From: an uncultured Alistipes sp.
GTDB lineage: Bacteria; Bacteroidota; Bacteroidia; Bacteroidales; Rikenellaceae
DNA: 64,000 nt
Assembly (NCBI GenBank): GCA_944321945.1
Contig: CALUNE010000002.1
Span: 1-64,000 of the forward strand
Direction: 5' to 3'
This document shows, in pieces, positions 33,219 through 41,499 of this stretch (positions are counted from its first letter, which is position 1; every line of letters starts with the position of its first letter). Position numbers and translations under genes: made by a program. The notes under the pieces were generated by a model. The model was not told the origin of the DNA. It saw nothing but the letters and a program-made list of their open reading frames with translations, and did no database searches.

Positions 33219-35207
33219 TTATCGGGCTTCGATCCGGAGTGTGAATCCTCCGCCGGGAGCCAGATGGATGTCGAAGGGGCGCGAGGTGTCCAGCCGGAAC
33301 GATTCGCGACGGTAGTCCGTGGCCTTGCGGTCGGCGTTGACGCCGTCGCGGAACAGCACGGCCTGCCGCTCGCCGCCCAGGAACGAGAGATCGATCTGCA
33401 GATCGCGCGGAGTCCAGTCGGTGATTCCGCCGACGTACCACGTCGAGCCCTTCCGTCGGGCCGTGACGATGTATTCGCCGAGGCTTCCGGCCAGAATGCG
33501 CGTTTCGTCCCAGACGGTCGGCACCGAGGCGATGAACGATGTACATTCCGCTTCGCGCAGGTAGTTTGTCGGGGTGTCGCAGAGCATGTTCAGCGGCGAA
33601 TCCAGCACAAGATAGAGGGCCAGTTGGTGACAACGCGTACCCTGGCTCATCGGTTCCGAATAGCTCGGGTGGTAGTTCTGGCGGGTGGCGTTGATCATGG
33701 CGCCCTGCGTGTAGTCCATCGGGCCGGCCACCTGGCGGATGAAGGGGATCATGACGTCGTACGTGACCTGATCGTGCGAGGCGGGACGCCACTTGAGCTG
33801 CTCCAGACCGTGTACGCCTTCGAAGTTGAGGACGTTGGGCCACGTGCGGTTCATGCCGGCGGGCTTGTGGGTTCCGTGCAGGTCGAGGAGCAGCCGGTGA
33901 CGGGCGGCCGTTTCGGCGGCGCGGTGGTTGAATGCGGTCATCTGCTGGTCGTCGCGGTCCATGAAGTCGACCTTGAAACCCTTGACGCCCATGGCGGCGT
34001 AGTGGCTGCAGACGTGCTCCATGTCGCGTTCGAAGGCGTGGTATCCGGCCCAGAGGATGATCCCGACCCCTTTCGAGGCACCGTAGTCGATGATCTCCTG
34101 AAGGTCGATCTCGGGCACCACCTCGAAGAGATCGGCCTTGAGATTGACGGCCCAGCCCTCGTCCAGAATCACATACTCGATGCCCTGCGAGGCGGCGAAA
34201 TCGATGTAATACTTGTAGGTCTGGGTATTGATGCCGGCACGGAAATCGACGCCCTGGAGGTTCCAGTCGTTCCACCACTCCCAGGCGACCTTTCCGGGCC
34301 GGATCCACGACAGATCGTCGATTTTCGAGGGTGCGGCCAGCAGGTAGCTCATCGACGAGGCGGCCAGTTGCGTGTCGCTGCCCACGACGGCCATGCGCCA
34401 GGGGAAGGTGCGCGGCCCCGCGATGTCGGCGATATGCTCCTTTCGTTCGCTGACGAGCATCTGGAGACGGTTGTGGCCGCCCTGCTCGAGGGTCGAGGGA
34501 CAGGGGGCGAAATGCCCCTTGAGCGAGGTTCCGCCCTCGGCGTTGAGCAGATAGAGGCCCGGATAGTCGCACAGATCGCTCTCCGAGAGGCAGAGTTTCA
34601 CCCCTTGTCCGGCATCGACGACCAGCGGCAGGAAGGCCAGCCGTCCGGGGTTCATCTTCGAGAGGGGCGCCGTGGTGTAGATGTTCTCGAACGAGTTGAA
34701 GTACTGCGATTCGAAGTTGCCGTCATCGCCCGACGCCACGTAGGGTACCGAGGCCGGGAAGTCGGCCGGGAAGCGGTATTCGACGCATTCGTTCACGACG
34801 GCGAAGGGCTTTTCCGTGAGGTTGACGAAACGGTAGGCCACCCCGTCGTCGTAGGCGCGGAATTCGACCTCCCATCCGCCCTTCATTCGGAGGGTCATTG
34901 AGTTGTAGTGGTCGCGGAGCGAATCGGCGCGGTAGAAGGGCGATGCGATCCAACGGTCGACTTCGGTCCGCCGGACGCGGGTCACGCGGGCTGCGGGGCC
35001 CCATGCCGTGCCGTCGTTGCGTTCGATCGACAGCGGCGAGGGTTCCATCAGGGTGCGGTCCTTGTAGACAAGATCGTAGGTGAGTTCTCCGCCCGTGGTC
35101 ACGGTCGTCCGGAGCGAGCCGTCGGGCGAGGCAAGCGTGTAGCTCTTTTGAGCCGGTGCAGCCGCGGCAACGGAGAGGGCCGCGGCAAGAAGCAGCATGT
35201 GTTTCAT
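33219..35207 (-). CDS. GH97 glycosidase, retaining (alpha-galactosidase-like) type
   Basis: A 662-residue secreted glycosidase with a signal peptide (residues 1-19). An N-terminal beta-sandwich precedes a TIM barrel (WEWWNDWNLQG, YVILDEGW) and a C-terminal domain. GH97 splits into inverting SusB-like alpha-glucosidases and retaining alpha-galactosidases. Here Asp414 in GFKVDFMDRDD and Glu469 in GVHGLEQLKW lie almost exactly at the positions of nucleophile Asp415 and acid/base Glu470 of the retaining enzyme BtGH97b, which favours alpha-galactosidase-like chemistry. It acts in the periplasm. It stands alone between convergent and divergent genes, without SusCD partners, so its glycan is unknown. 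Confidence 0.88.
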   Translation of the reverse strand: MKHMLLLAAALSVAAAAPAQKSYTLASPDGSLRTTVTTGGELTYDLVYKDRTLMEPSPLSIERNDGTAWGPAARVTRVRRTEVDRWIASPFYRADSLRDHYNSMTLRMKGGWEVEFRAYDDGVAYRFVNLTEKPFAVVNECVEYRFPADFPASVPYVASGDDGNFESQYFNSFENIYTTAPLSKMNPGRLAFLPLVVDAGQGVKLCLSESDLCDYPGLYLLNAEGGTSLKGHFAPCPSTLEQGGHNRLQMLVSERKEHIADIAGPRTFPWRMAVVGSDTQLAASSMSYLLAAPSKIDDLSWIRPGKVAWEWWNDWNLQGVDFRAGINTQTYKYYIDFAASQGIEYVILDEGWAVNLKADLFEVVPEIDLQEIIDYGASKGVGIILWAGYHAFERDMEHVCSHYAAMGVKGFKVDFMDRDDQQMTAFNHRAAETAARHRLLLDLHGTHKPAGMNRTWPNVLNFEGVHGLEQLKWRPASHDQVTYDVMIPFIRQVAGPMDYTQGAMINATRQNYHPSYSEPMSQGTRCHQLALYLVLDSPLNMLCDTPTNYLREAECTSFIASVPTVWDETRILAGSLGEYIVTARRKGSTWYVGGITDWTPRDLQIDLSFLGGERQAVLFRDGVNADRKATDYRRESFRLDTSRPFDIHLAPGGGFTLRIEAR

Positions 35208-35413
35208 TCAGTTTGGGGTTGGTTCAGTATTTGATTTTGTAAAATTAATGAAAAATTCCGGTTCCGGCAAACGGTTCGGTATCCACGTGTGGCATTTCTC
35301 CGTGTCCGGCTCCTGCGGCCGTCCTGCGGCCGATCGTCCGGATGTGAGCCCTGTTCCCGTTTCCGGGACGATGATTTCGCGGCGCAGCGTGCGTCGAATT
35401 GCGCGAAAATGCT

Positions 35414-35421
35414 TACCTTTG
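35414..35421 (+). promoter_or_regulatory. -7 promoter box giving a near-leaderless message
   Basis: TACCTTTG is a perfect TAnnTTTG box only five bases before the ATG at 35427, so transcription would begin at or next to the start codon. Confidence 0.6.
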
Positions 35422-35426
35422 CGGAC

Positions 35427-36212
35427 ATGAAACTCACCTTTCTGGGAACCGGAACCTCACAGGGCGTGCCCGTGATCGGATGCCGTTGCCGGGTCTGCAC
35501 GTCATCAGACCGGCGGGACCACCGTCTTCGGACCTCGGCGATGATCGAGACGCGGGGCGTGCGGCTGGTCATCGATGCCGGGCCGGACTTCCGCTACCAG
35601 ATGCTCCGTACCGGCGTACGCCACCTCGACGGCATCCTGCTGACCCACGAACACAAGGATCACATCGGCGGGCTGGACGACGTGCGGGCCTTCAATTTCG
35701 TCGACTACCCGCCGACGGTCCACAAGGTCGACATCTACGCCTCGCCGCGCACGCTGGCCTGCGTCCGCAAGGACTTCGACTACGCCTTTGCGCAGGACAA
35801 GTACCGCGGGGTGCCCGAAATTGAACTTCACGAGATCGACGTCTCGAAGCCCTTTACGGTCCGTGGGGTGGAGATCATCCCCGTCTCGGGGCACCACTCC
35901 GAGCGCTTTACGGTCACGGGCTACCGGATCGGAAAACTGGCCTACCTGACGGATTTCAAGACGATCGAGGATTCCGAGGTCGAAAAGCTCCGCGGTGTGG
36001 ATACGCTGGTGGTCAATGCGCTGCGCTTCAAGGAGCACTATTCGCACTTCAACGTGGCCGAGGCCCTGTCGCTGATCCGGCGCGTCGCACCCCGCCAGGC
36101 ATGGCTCACGCACATGTCCCACGACATCGGGCTGCATGCCGTGACGGAGCCGACCCTGCCCGAAGGGGTGCGGATGGCCTACGATACGCTGCAGGTCGAA
36201 CTCGAAGATTGA
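35427..36212 (+). CDS. MBL-fold metallo-hydrolase (PhnP-like)
   Basis: A 261-residue metallo-beta-lactamase-fold hydrolase with the metal motif THEHKDHIGGLDD (HxHxDH). Further ligands follow in SGHHSE and in LTHMSHD. The N-terminus FLGTGTSQGVPVIGCRCRVC is typical of the PhnP / cyclic phosphodiesterase group, including its zinc-site cysteines. Activity on a phosphodiester is likely; the substrate is unknown. The ATG at 35427 is preferred, since an earlier in-frame ATG (35409) lies inside the promoter. It is followed 16 bases later by an SDR gene on the same transcript. Confidence 0.85.
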   Translation: MKLTFLGTGTSQGVPVIGCRCRVCTSSDRRDHRLRTSAMIETRGVRLVIDAGPDFRYQMLRTGVRHLDGILLTHEHKDHIGGLDDVRAFNFVDYPPTVHKVDIYASPRTLACVRKDFDYAFAQDKYRGVPEIELHEIDVSKPFTVRGVEIIPVSGHHSERFTVTGYRIGKLAYLTDFKTIEDSEVEKLRGVDTLVVNALRFKEHYSHFNVAEALSLIRRVAPRQAWLTHMSHDIGLHAVTEPTLPEGVRMAYDTLQVELED

Positions 36213-36228
36213 AAAACACAACAACGAT

Positions 36229-37044
36229 ATGAAGACATTGAAAGATCGCGTGATCGTCATCACGGGCGCATCGTCGGGCATCGGCGAGGCGATGGCCAAG
36301 GAGTATGCGGCTCAGGGGGCCCGGGTGGTTCTCGGAGCTCGGAGCGAGGACAAGCTTCGGCAGTTGGCGGACGAAATCCGCTCCCGGGGCGGCCAGGCGG
36401 CCTGGTGCGGCGTGGATGTCACCAAACCCGACGAGTGCCGCGCGTTGATCGAGACGGCCGTCCGCACGTTCGGCCGCCTCGATGTGCTGATCTGCAACGC
36501 CGGCATCTCGATGCGGGCACTGTTCGACGATGTGGATCTGGAGGTGCTCCACCGGCTGATGGACGTCAACTTCTGGGGAACGGTCAACTGCTGCAAGTAC
36601 GCCTTGCCCTACCTGCAGGCGACGAAGGGTTCGATCGTCGGCATCTCGTCCGTGGCGGGTCTGCACGGACTGCCGGGCCGGACGGGCTATTCGGCCTCGA
36701 AATACGCCATGACGGGTTTCCTCGAGACGCTGCGCATCGAGAACCTCAAGAAGGGACTCCACGTGATGATCGCCTGCCCGGGCTTCACGGCTTCGAACGT
36801 ACGCTTCTCGGCGCTGACGGCCCACGGCACCCAGCAGGGCGAAACGCCGCGCGACGAATCGAAGATGATGACGGCCGAAGAGGTGGCCCGCATCGTCGGC
36901 CGCGGCATCGTGCGCCGCAAGCGTCTCTGCCTGATGGAGATCGAGGGTCGAGCGACGCATTTCGTGAAGAAGTTCGCCCCGGCGTTCCTCGACCGGATGT
37001 TCTATCTGGTGATGTCTCGCGAGCCGGATTCGCCGCTCAAATAG
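36229..37044 (+). CDS. Short-chain dehydrogenase/reductase (SDR)
   Basis: A 271-residue NAD(P)-dependent oxidoreductase of the classical SDR family. It has cofactor motif TGASSGIG (12-19), NAG (90-92) and catalytic Ser141, Tyr154 and Lys158 in YSASK. The C-terminal part ends with a basic, hydrophobic tail (FVKKFAPAFLDRMFYLVMSR), as in the membrane-associated DltE/DHRS7-like branch, which may act on lipids or sterols. The substrate is not identifiable. It shares an operon with the MBL hydrolase upstream and ends at a strong terminator. Confidence 0.85.
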   Translation: MKTLKDRVIVITGASSGIGEAMAKEYAAQGARVVLGARSEDKLRQLADEIRSRGGQAAWCGVDVTKPDECRALIETAVRTFGRLDVLICNAGISMRALFDDVDLEVLHRLMDVNFWGTVNCCKYALPYLQATKGSIVGISSVAGLHGLPGRTGYSASKYAMTGFLETLRIENLKKGLHVMIACPGFTASNVRFSALTAHGTQQGETPRDESKMMTAEEVARIVGRGIVRRKRLCLMEIEGRATHFVKKFAPAFLDRMFYLVMSREPDSPLK

Positions 37045-37070
37045 CGGTCGGCCGGACCCCCAACCGACGC

Positions 37071-37100
37071 GAGCCTCCGATACGGGAGGCTCTTTTTTTT
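37071..37100 (+). terminator. Intrinsic terminator after the SDR gene
   Basis: GAGCCTCC pairs with GGAGGCTC over a short loop and is followed by eight T residues, a textbook Rho-independent terminator 27 bases past the stop. Confidence 0.9.
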
Positions 37101-37189
37101 GTCTTCCGCCGAGGCGGTCCGGTTCCGGAACCCCCAAAACCGACCGTTGAGCCGATCCCCGCCAGAAAGCATTCTGGAGGCTGTTTTGA

Positions 37190-37293
37190 ACAAAATCAAT
37201 ATTGGATTGCACAAAATCAAAGGTTATTTGAGCGGTTTTAAAAATCAATTCTTCAATTCTCGGGGTCGCTCCGCAGGCTTATCGGTACTTTTG
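37190..37293 (+). promoter_or_regulatory. Unit A promoter with 21-base-period direct repeat
   Basis: ACAAAATC occurs at 37190-37197 and again at 37211-37218, a direct repeat with a 21-base period (two helical turns). After a gap of 67 bases comes TACTTTTG (37286-37293), a TAnnTTTG -7 box. No TTTG -33 element sits at the usual place, so activation by a bound protein seems necessary. The same layout occurs in front of the other two heparan sulfate units. Predicted start is near 37300. Confidence 0.75.
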
Positions 37294-37333
37294 TATACCC
37301 AAAAATAACCGAAAACAAAAACCTGAACCGTTC

Positions 37334-38530
37334 ATGAGAAAAAACCTCCTTCTGTTTACGGGACTTTTTTCCCTTTTTGTGCTGGGCTCCTGCCGTACGG
37401 AAACCGATCCGAAGCTTGCATGCGTGAAGCATGCGATCGATGTTGCACAGTCGCAACTGGAGCTTTCGTCGGCCGAGTTCGATTCGCTGCCCGGTTTCCC
37501 GCGGTCGCTGATGCCCAAGTTCAAGGTCGTCGACGCCAAGGACTGGACCAGCGGTTTCTACCCCGGGACGCTCTGGGAAGCCTACCGCCTGACGGGCGAC
37601 GAGCACCTGCGCGCCGAAGCCGAGAAATTTACCGCACGCCTCGAAGGCATCCAATATTATAAGGGTACGCACGACCTGGGCTTCATGGTCTTCTGCAGCT
37701 ACGGACAGCAGCAGCGGACGCTGCACGACGCCCATTCGGCCGAAGTGATCGTCGAGGCGTCGAACAGCCTCATCTCGCGCTGCGATTCCACCATCGGACT
37801 GATCCGCTCGTGGGACTTCGGCGAGTGGAACTACCCGGTGATCATCGACAACATGATGAATCTCGAGATGCTCTTCTGGGCCTCGAAACACACCGGCGAT
37901 CCGAAATACCGCGACGTGGCCGTGCGCCATGCCGACCTCACGCTCAAGAACCATTTCCGCGAGGATGCCAGCTCCTATCACGTGGTGAGCTACAACGACG
38001 ACGGAACGGTCGAAAGCCGCGGCACGTTCCAGGGCTATGCCGATTCGTCGGCCTGGGCCCGCGGACAGGCTTGGGGTCTCTACGGCTATACGATGTGCTA
38101 CCGCGAGACGGGCGATACGAAGTATCTGGACCATGCGCGCCGCATCGCATCGTTCATCATGAACCATCCCCGCACGCCGGCCGATCTGATTCCCTACTGG
38201 GACTACGATGCGCCGGACATTCCCGATGCACCGCGCGATGCATCGGCTGCGGCGGTGATGGCGTCGGCACTCTTCGAACTCTCGACGCTGGTTCCGGACG
38301 AGGAGGGCCGCGGCTATTTCGACCGGGCCGAGACGATGCTCATGAATCTCTCGTCGGATGCCTATCTGGCGCCGGCGGGCACCAACGGCGGCTTCATTCT
38401 TCTGCACAGCGTCGGCCACCTGCCGGCCCGGAGCGAGATCGACACGCCGCTCAATTATGCGGACTACTACTATCTGGAGGCCATCGACCGTTACCTTGCC
38501 CTGCGAGGGGTCGATCCGCAGCAGCTTTGA
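37334..38530 (+). CDS. GH88 unsaturated glucuronyl hydrolase
   Basis: A 398-residue lipoprotein (lipobox LGSC, Cys20) with the alpha/alpha-barrel of GH88. It removes the 4,5-unsaturated uronate left at the non-reducing end by polysaccharide lyases, by hydration of the double bond. Asp114 in THDLGF and Asp172 in IIDNMMNLEML fit the two catalytic aspartates of Bacillus UGL. The protein probably faces the periplasm. It is the first gene of unit A and precedes a PL12-type lyase, an SGBP, SusC and SusD. The product rearranges spontaneously to the KduI substrate, linking this locus to kduI/kduD. Preference for 2-O-sulfated or unsulfated uronate cannot be read. Confidence 0.92.
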   Translation: MRKNLLLFTGLFSLFVLGSCRTETDPKLACVKHAIDVAQSQLELSSAEFDSLPGFPRSLMPKFKVVDAKDWTSGFYPGTLWEAYRLTGDEHLRAEAEKFTARLEGIQYYKGTHDLGFMVFCSYGQQQRTLHDAHSAEVIVEASNSLISRCDSTIGLIRSWDFGEWNYPVIIDNMMNLEMLFWASKHTGDPKYRDVAVRHADLTLKNHFREDASSYHVVSYNDDGTVESRGTFQGYADSSAWARGQAWGLYGYTMCYRETGDTKYLDHARRIASFIMNHPRTPADLIPYWDYDAPDIPDAPRDASAAAVMASALFELSTLVPDEEGRGYFDRAETMLMNLSSDAYLAPAGTNGGFILLHSVGHLPARSEIDTPLNYADYYYLEAIDRYLALRGVDPQQL

Positions 38531-38559
38531 CAAGCCAAAACCCTAAAACCATTAATCAT

Positions 38560-41478
38560 ATGAAACGAATCTTTACGAAGATCTCGGTGCTGTGTATTGT
38601 CTCTGCCGCCGTGTTGACAACGGGGTGTCTGGGCGACGAAATCCGCGGTACCGAGGACAGCAATGGTTCGCAGACGACCGAATCGACGATTCCGGGCAAC
38701 AGTGTGATCGATGCCCGGGTCTTCGAGGCGTTGAATCTCGAACTTCCGGAGCTGGCCGCCGTGAAGGCGTATTATGAGTCCGATCAGTACTATCTGGCGG
38801 CCGAGGCGCTGCTGAACTACTACCGGACGCGGTCTCTTGCGAACAACAACGTCAACCTGATCGCGCCGACGATCACGGCACAGGAGCAGGCCCGGGCCGA
38901 CTGGGCGCTTCCGGTCACGGGCGGCAATCAGGACGGCTATCGCTTCTGGGTCGAGAATTATCTCGACGGCGACAAGCCCTACTCCTATCAGAACGGCACG
39001 AAACTCGACTGGACGGCCCGCTCGACGGCCGAGACCGAGGAGCGTTTCCGCCTGCACCGCCTGCAGTGGATGGTCCCGCAGGGCAAGGCCTACCGCACGA
39101 CGCTCGACGAGAATTACGTCACCTCGTGGATGTCGGTCTACGAGAGCTGGCTGGAGACCTTCCCGCTGCCGGAGGGCGACTACGATTTCGAGGCCGATCC
39201 TTCGGGACAGCCCGAGGAGGTGCGCACGGCCCTCTATGCCTGGCGTCCGATCGACGTGTCGTACCGTCTGGAGGATCAGTGCGATCTGATCTATTACTTC
39301 ATGCAGTCCTCGTCCTTCACGCCGCAGCTGCTCTCCTCGTTCCTGGCGAACGTGGCCGAGCAGGCCGAACACGTGATGGGGCACTATTCGGAGGATTCGG
39401 CCGCACTGGCACAGGAGTCCTATGCGGTCTATCGTGCGGGCACGATCTTCCCGGAGATGAAACGGGCTGCCGAGTGGGTCAAGAGCGGATCGGTGGCGAT
39501 GAACGACGGCGTGGATATCTCGATTTTCGACCTTCTGAACCTCTCCTACGGCGGTCTTTCGAAGGTGGCATCGGCCTATGCCGCGGGGGATTACCGCGTG
39601 GCCCTGCAGGAGCTGCTCAACAGCTACCGCTCGCGGACCCACGGCCTGAATCCCAACGTGAACGTCAACAGCGATGCGGCGACCGCCAACGAGCAGAACT
39701 GGGCGAACTACGCCTTCCGCGAGAACGGCTACCGTTTCTATGTGAACAACTATTACGATGCGGCGGCCGGGGCGAATGTTCCCTATTCGTACATGAATGC
39801 CGACGGTACGGGCATCGACTGGACGCTCTGCCCGACGGGCGAGCAGGAGCAGCGCTACCAGCTGCACCGCCACCAGTGGATGATCATGCAGGGCAAGGCC
39901 TACAACACGACGCACGACGAGCGTTACGTCGAGAACTGGAAGGAGGTCTACGGCGACTGGCTGCGTCAGAATCCCAAACCCGAGCAGGGCACCGACGTGA
40001 CCAACTCGCCGAACTGGCGGCCGCTGGACGTTGCGGCGCGCGTGATCGACCAGTGCGGTCTGCTGGAGTACTACCAGAACTCGGAGAACGTGACGGAGGA
40101 GTGGCTCTCGACGGTGCTGAAGGCCTTCGACGAGCAGGTGAACCACATCATGAACAACTACTCGACGACCTCGAACCATCTGATCACGCAGGCCCAGGCG
40201 GTGACCTTCGCCGGGATGCTCTTCCCCGAGCTGAAGAACGCCGAGACGTGGCGGACGAACGGTCCGGGGGTCCTCGGACAGCAGGTGACGGCCCAGTACT
40301 TTCCCGACGGATGGCTCAAGGACGGTGACCTTCACTACCATATTTCGAGTATCGCCGATTTCCGGCTGGCGCTGCTCGTGGCCCAGCAGTGCGGTTATGA
40401 GAGCAGCTTCCCGGAGAGCTATCTGGAGTCGATGCGCAAGATGACGAACGTGGTGATGAACATGATCTACCCGGACTATACGGTGCCGAACATGGCCGAC
40501 ACGCGTCGCGCCACGTGGACGCAGAGCGTTCTGACGCGCAATCTGACGCAGTACAGCCAGCTCTTCCCCGACGACCAGTCGTTGTTGTGGATGGCCACGG
40601 GCGGAGCCCAGGGTACGCAGCCCACGGCCAAGGCGGTGACCTTCCCCGACGGCGGCTACTACGTTCTGCGTACCGGCTGGACGATGCAGGACATGATGAT
40701 GGTGCTGCAGAACACGCCTGACGGACCGAAGGAGCAGTGGCACCGCCAGTCGGACAACAATACCTTCGAACTCTGGGTCAAGGGCCGCAATTTCTTCCCC
40801 GATTCGGGTGCGGGCTCCTACGGCGGCAACTCGTCGTCGAACTCGATCCGTTCGCGCTATGCCGCCTCGAAGGCCCACAACACGATGACGCTCGACGAGA
40901 AGAACGTCTCCAGCGACGGCCGCATGCTCAAGCAGGAGTCGAAATCGACCTCGTCGTATGGCTACGAGGTGCTGGTGCTGGAGAACCCCTCGTATGAGGG
41001 TCTGACCCACCGCCGGACGGTCTTCCTGGTCGACGACAAGTTCTACGTGATCCTCGACGAGGGTTACGGCTCGGCCGAGGGTACGGTCAACCTGAACTTC
41101 AACATCACCGAGGGTTCCGACGCGCAGGTCGTGCTGGACAAGGACGGCATGGGCTTCCATACGGCCTTCAACGACAGCAACAACCTCTTTGTGCGGACCG
41201 TGTCGGACCAGACGGCCAGCTTTGCCGAGAAGTCGGGCTTCGTGGCCTACAACATCGTGACCGACACCTACAAGGAGATCTCGCGCAAGGCCTACCGTCT
41301 CGACGTGGCGAAGCGTGCGGAGGATGCGGCGGTGCGCTACGTGACGCTGCTCTATCCGACGGCGGATGCCACGGCCGTACAGCCGTTCGAGGCCGAGCTG
41401 GGCGAGTGGTCGCAGACGGGTGCCTCGCTGACGGTGCGCGTCGACGGAAAGAGCTACAACCTCTCTTATACGCTGTAA
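38560..41478 (+). CDS. PL12-type heparan sulfate lyase with duplicated helical domain
   Basis: A 972-residue lipoprotein (lipobox TTGC, Cys23), about 300 residues longer than normal PL12 heparinase III. The excess is a tandem copy of the N-terminal helical barrel. Copy 1 (about 55-315) and copy 2 (about 320-575) share WTx..E..RxxLHRxQWMxxQGKAY and W-RPxDV. Copy 2, joined to the C-terminal beta-sandwich (about 690-972), keeps the PL12 catalytic trio: Asn539 (SNHL), Tyr593 (LHYHI) and His728 (EQWHRQ). In copy 1 the Asn is replaced by Ala281. Copy 1 is therefore probably a binding or structural domain. As a surface lipoprotein between GH88 and the SGBP it may make the first cuts in heparan sulfate. 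Family assignment is by resemblance to heparinase III. Confidence 0.82.
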   Translation: MKRIFTKISVLCIVSAAVLTTGCLGDEIRGTEDSNGSQTTESTIPGNSVIDARVFEALNLELPELAAVKAYYESDQYYLAAEALLNYYRTRSLANNNVNLIAPTITAQEQARADWALPVTGGNQDGYRFWVENYLDGDKPYSYQNGTKLDWTARSTAETEERFRLHRLQWMVPQGKAYRTTLDENYVTSWMSVYESWLETFPLPEGDYDFEADPSGQPEEVRTALYAWRPIDVSYRLEDQCDLIYYFMQSSSFTPQLLSSFLANVAEQAEHVMGHYSEDSAALAQESYAVYRAGTIFPEMKRAAEWVKSGSVAMNDGVDISIFDLLNLSYGGLSKVASAYAAGDYRVALQELLNSYRSRTHGLNPNVNVNSDAATANEQNWANYAFRENGYRFYVNNYYDAAAGANVPYSYMNADGTGIDWTLCPTGEQEQRYQLHRHQWMIMQGKAYNTTHDERYVENWKEVYGDWLRQNPKPEQGTDVTNSPNWRPLDVAARVIDQCGLLEYYQNSENVTEEWLSTVLKAFDEQVNHIMNNYSTTSNHLITQAQAVTFAGMLFPELKNAETWRTNGPGVLGQQVTAQYFPDGWLKDGDLHYHISSIADFRLALLVAQQCGYESSFPESYLESMRKMTNVVMNMIYPDYTVPNMADTRRATWTQSVLTRNLTQYSQLFPDDQSLLWMATGGAQGTQPTAKAVTFPDGGYYVLRTGWTMQDMMMVLQNTPDGPKEQWHRQSDNNTFELWVKGRNFFPDSGAGSYGGNSSSNSIRSRYAASKAHNTMTLDEKNVSSDGRMLKQESKSTSSYGYEVLVLENPSYEGLTHRRTVFLVDDKFYVILDEGYGSAEGTVNLNFNITEGSDAQVVLDKDGMGFHTAFNDSNNLFVRTVSDQTASFAEKSGFVAYNIVTDTYKEISRKAYRLDVAKRAEDAAVRYVTLLYPTADATAVQPFEAELGEWSQTGASLTVRVDGKSYNLSYTL

Positions 41479-41499
41479 ACCTAAAACTGCAAAACGAAG

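Noticed and set aside
35233-35240. Fourth copy of the heparan sulfate element upstream of GH97
   Set aside because: A single ACAAAATC on the minus strand with no partner 21 bases away and no matching -7 box; another lone copy at 7403-7410 is likewise unsupported.
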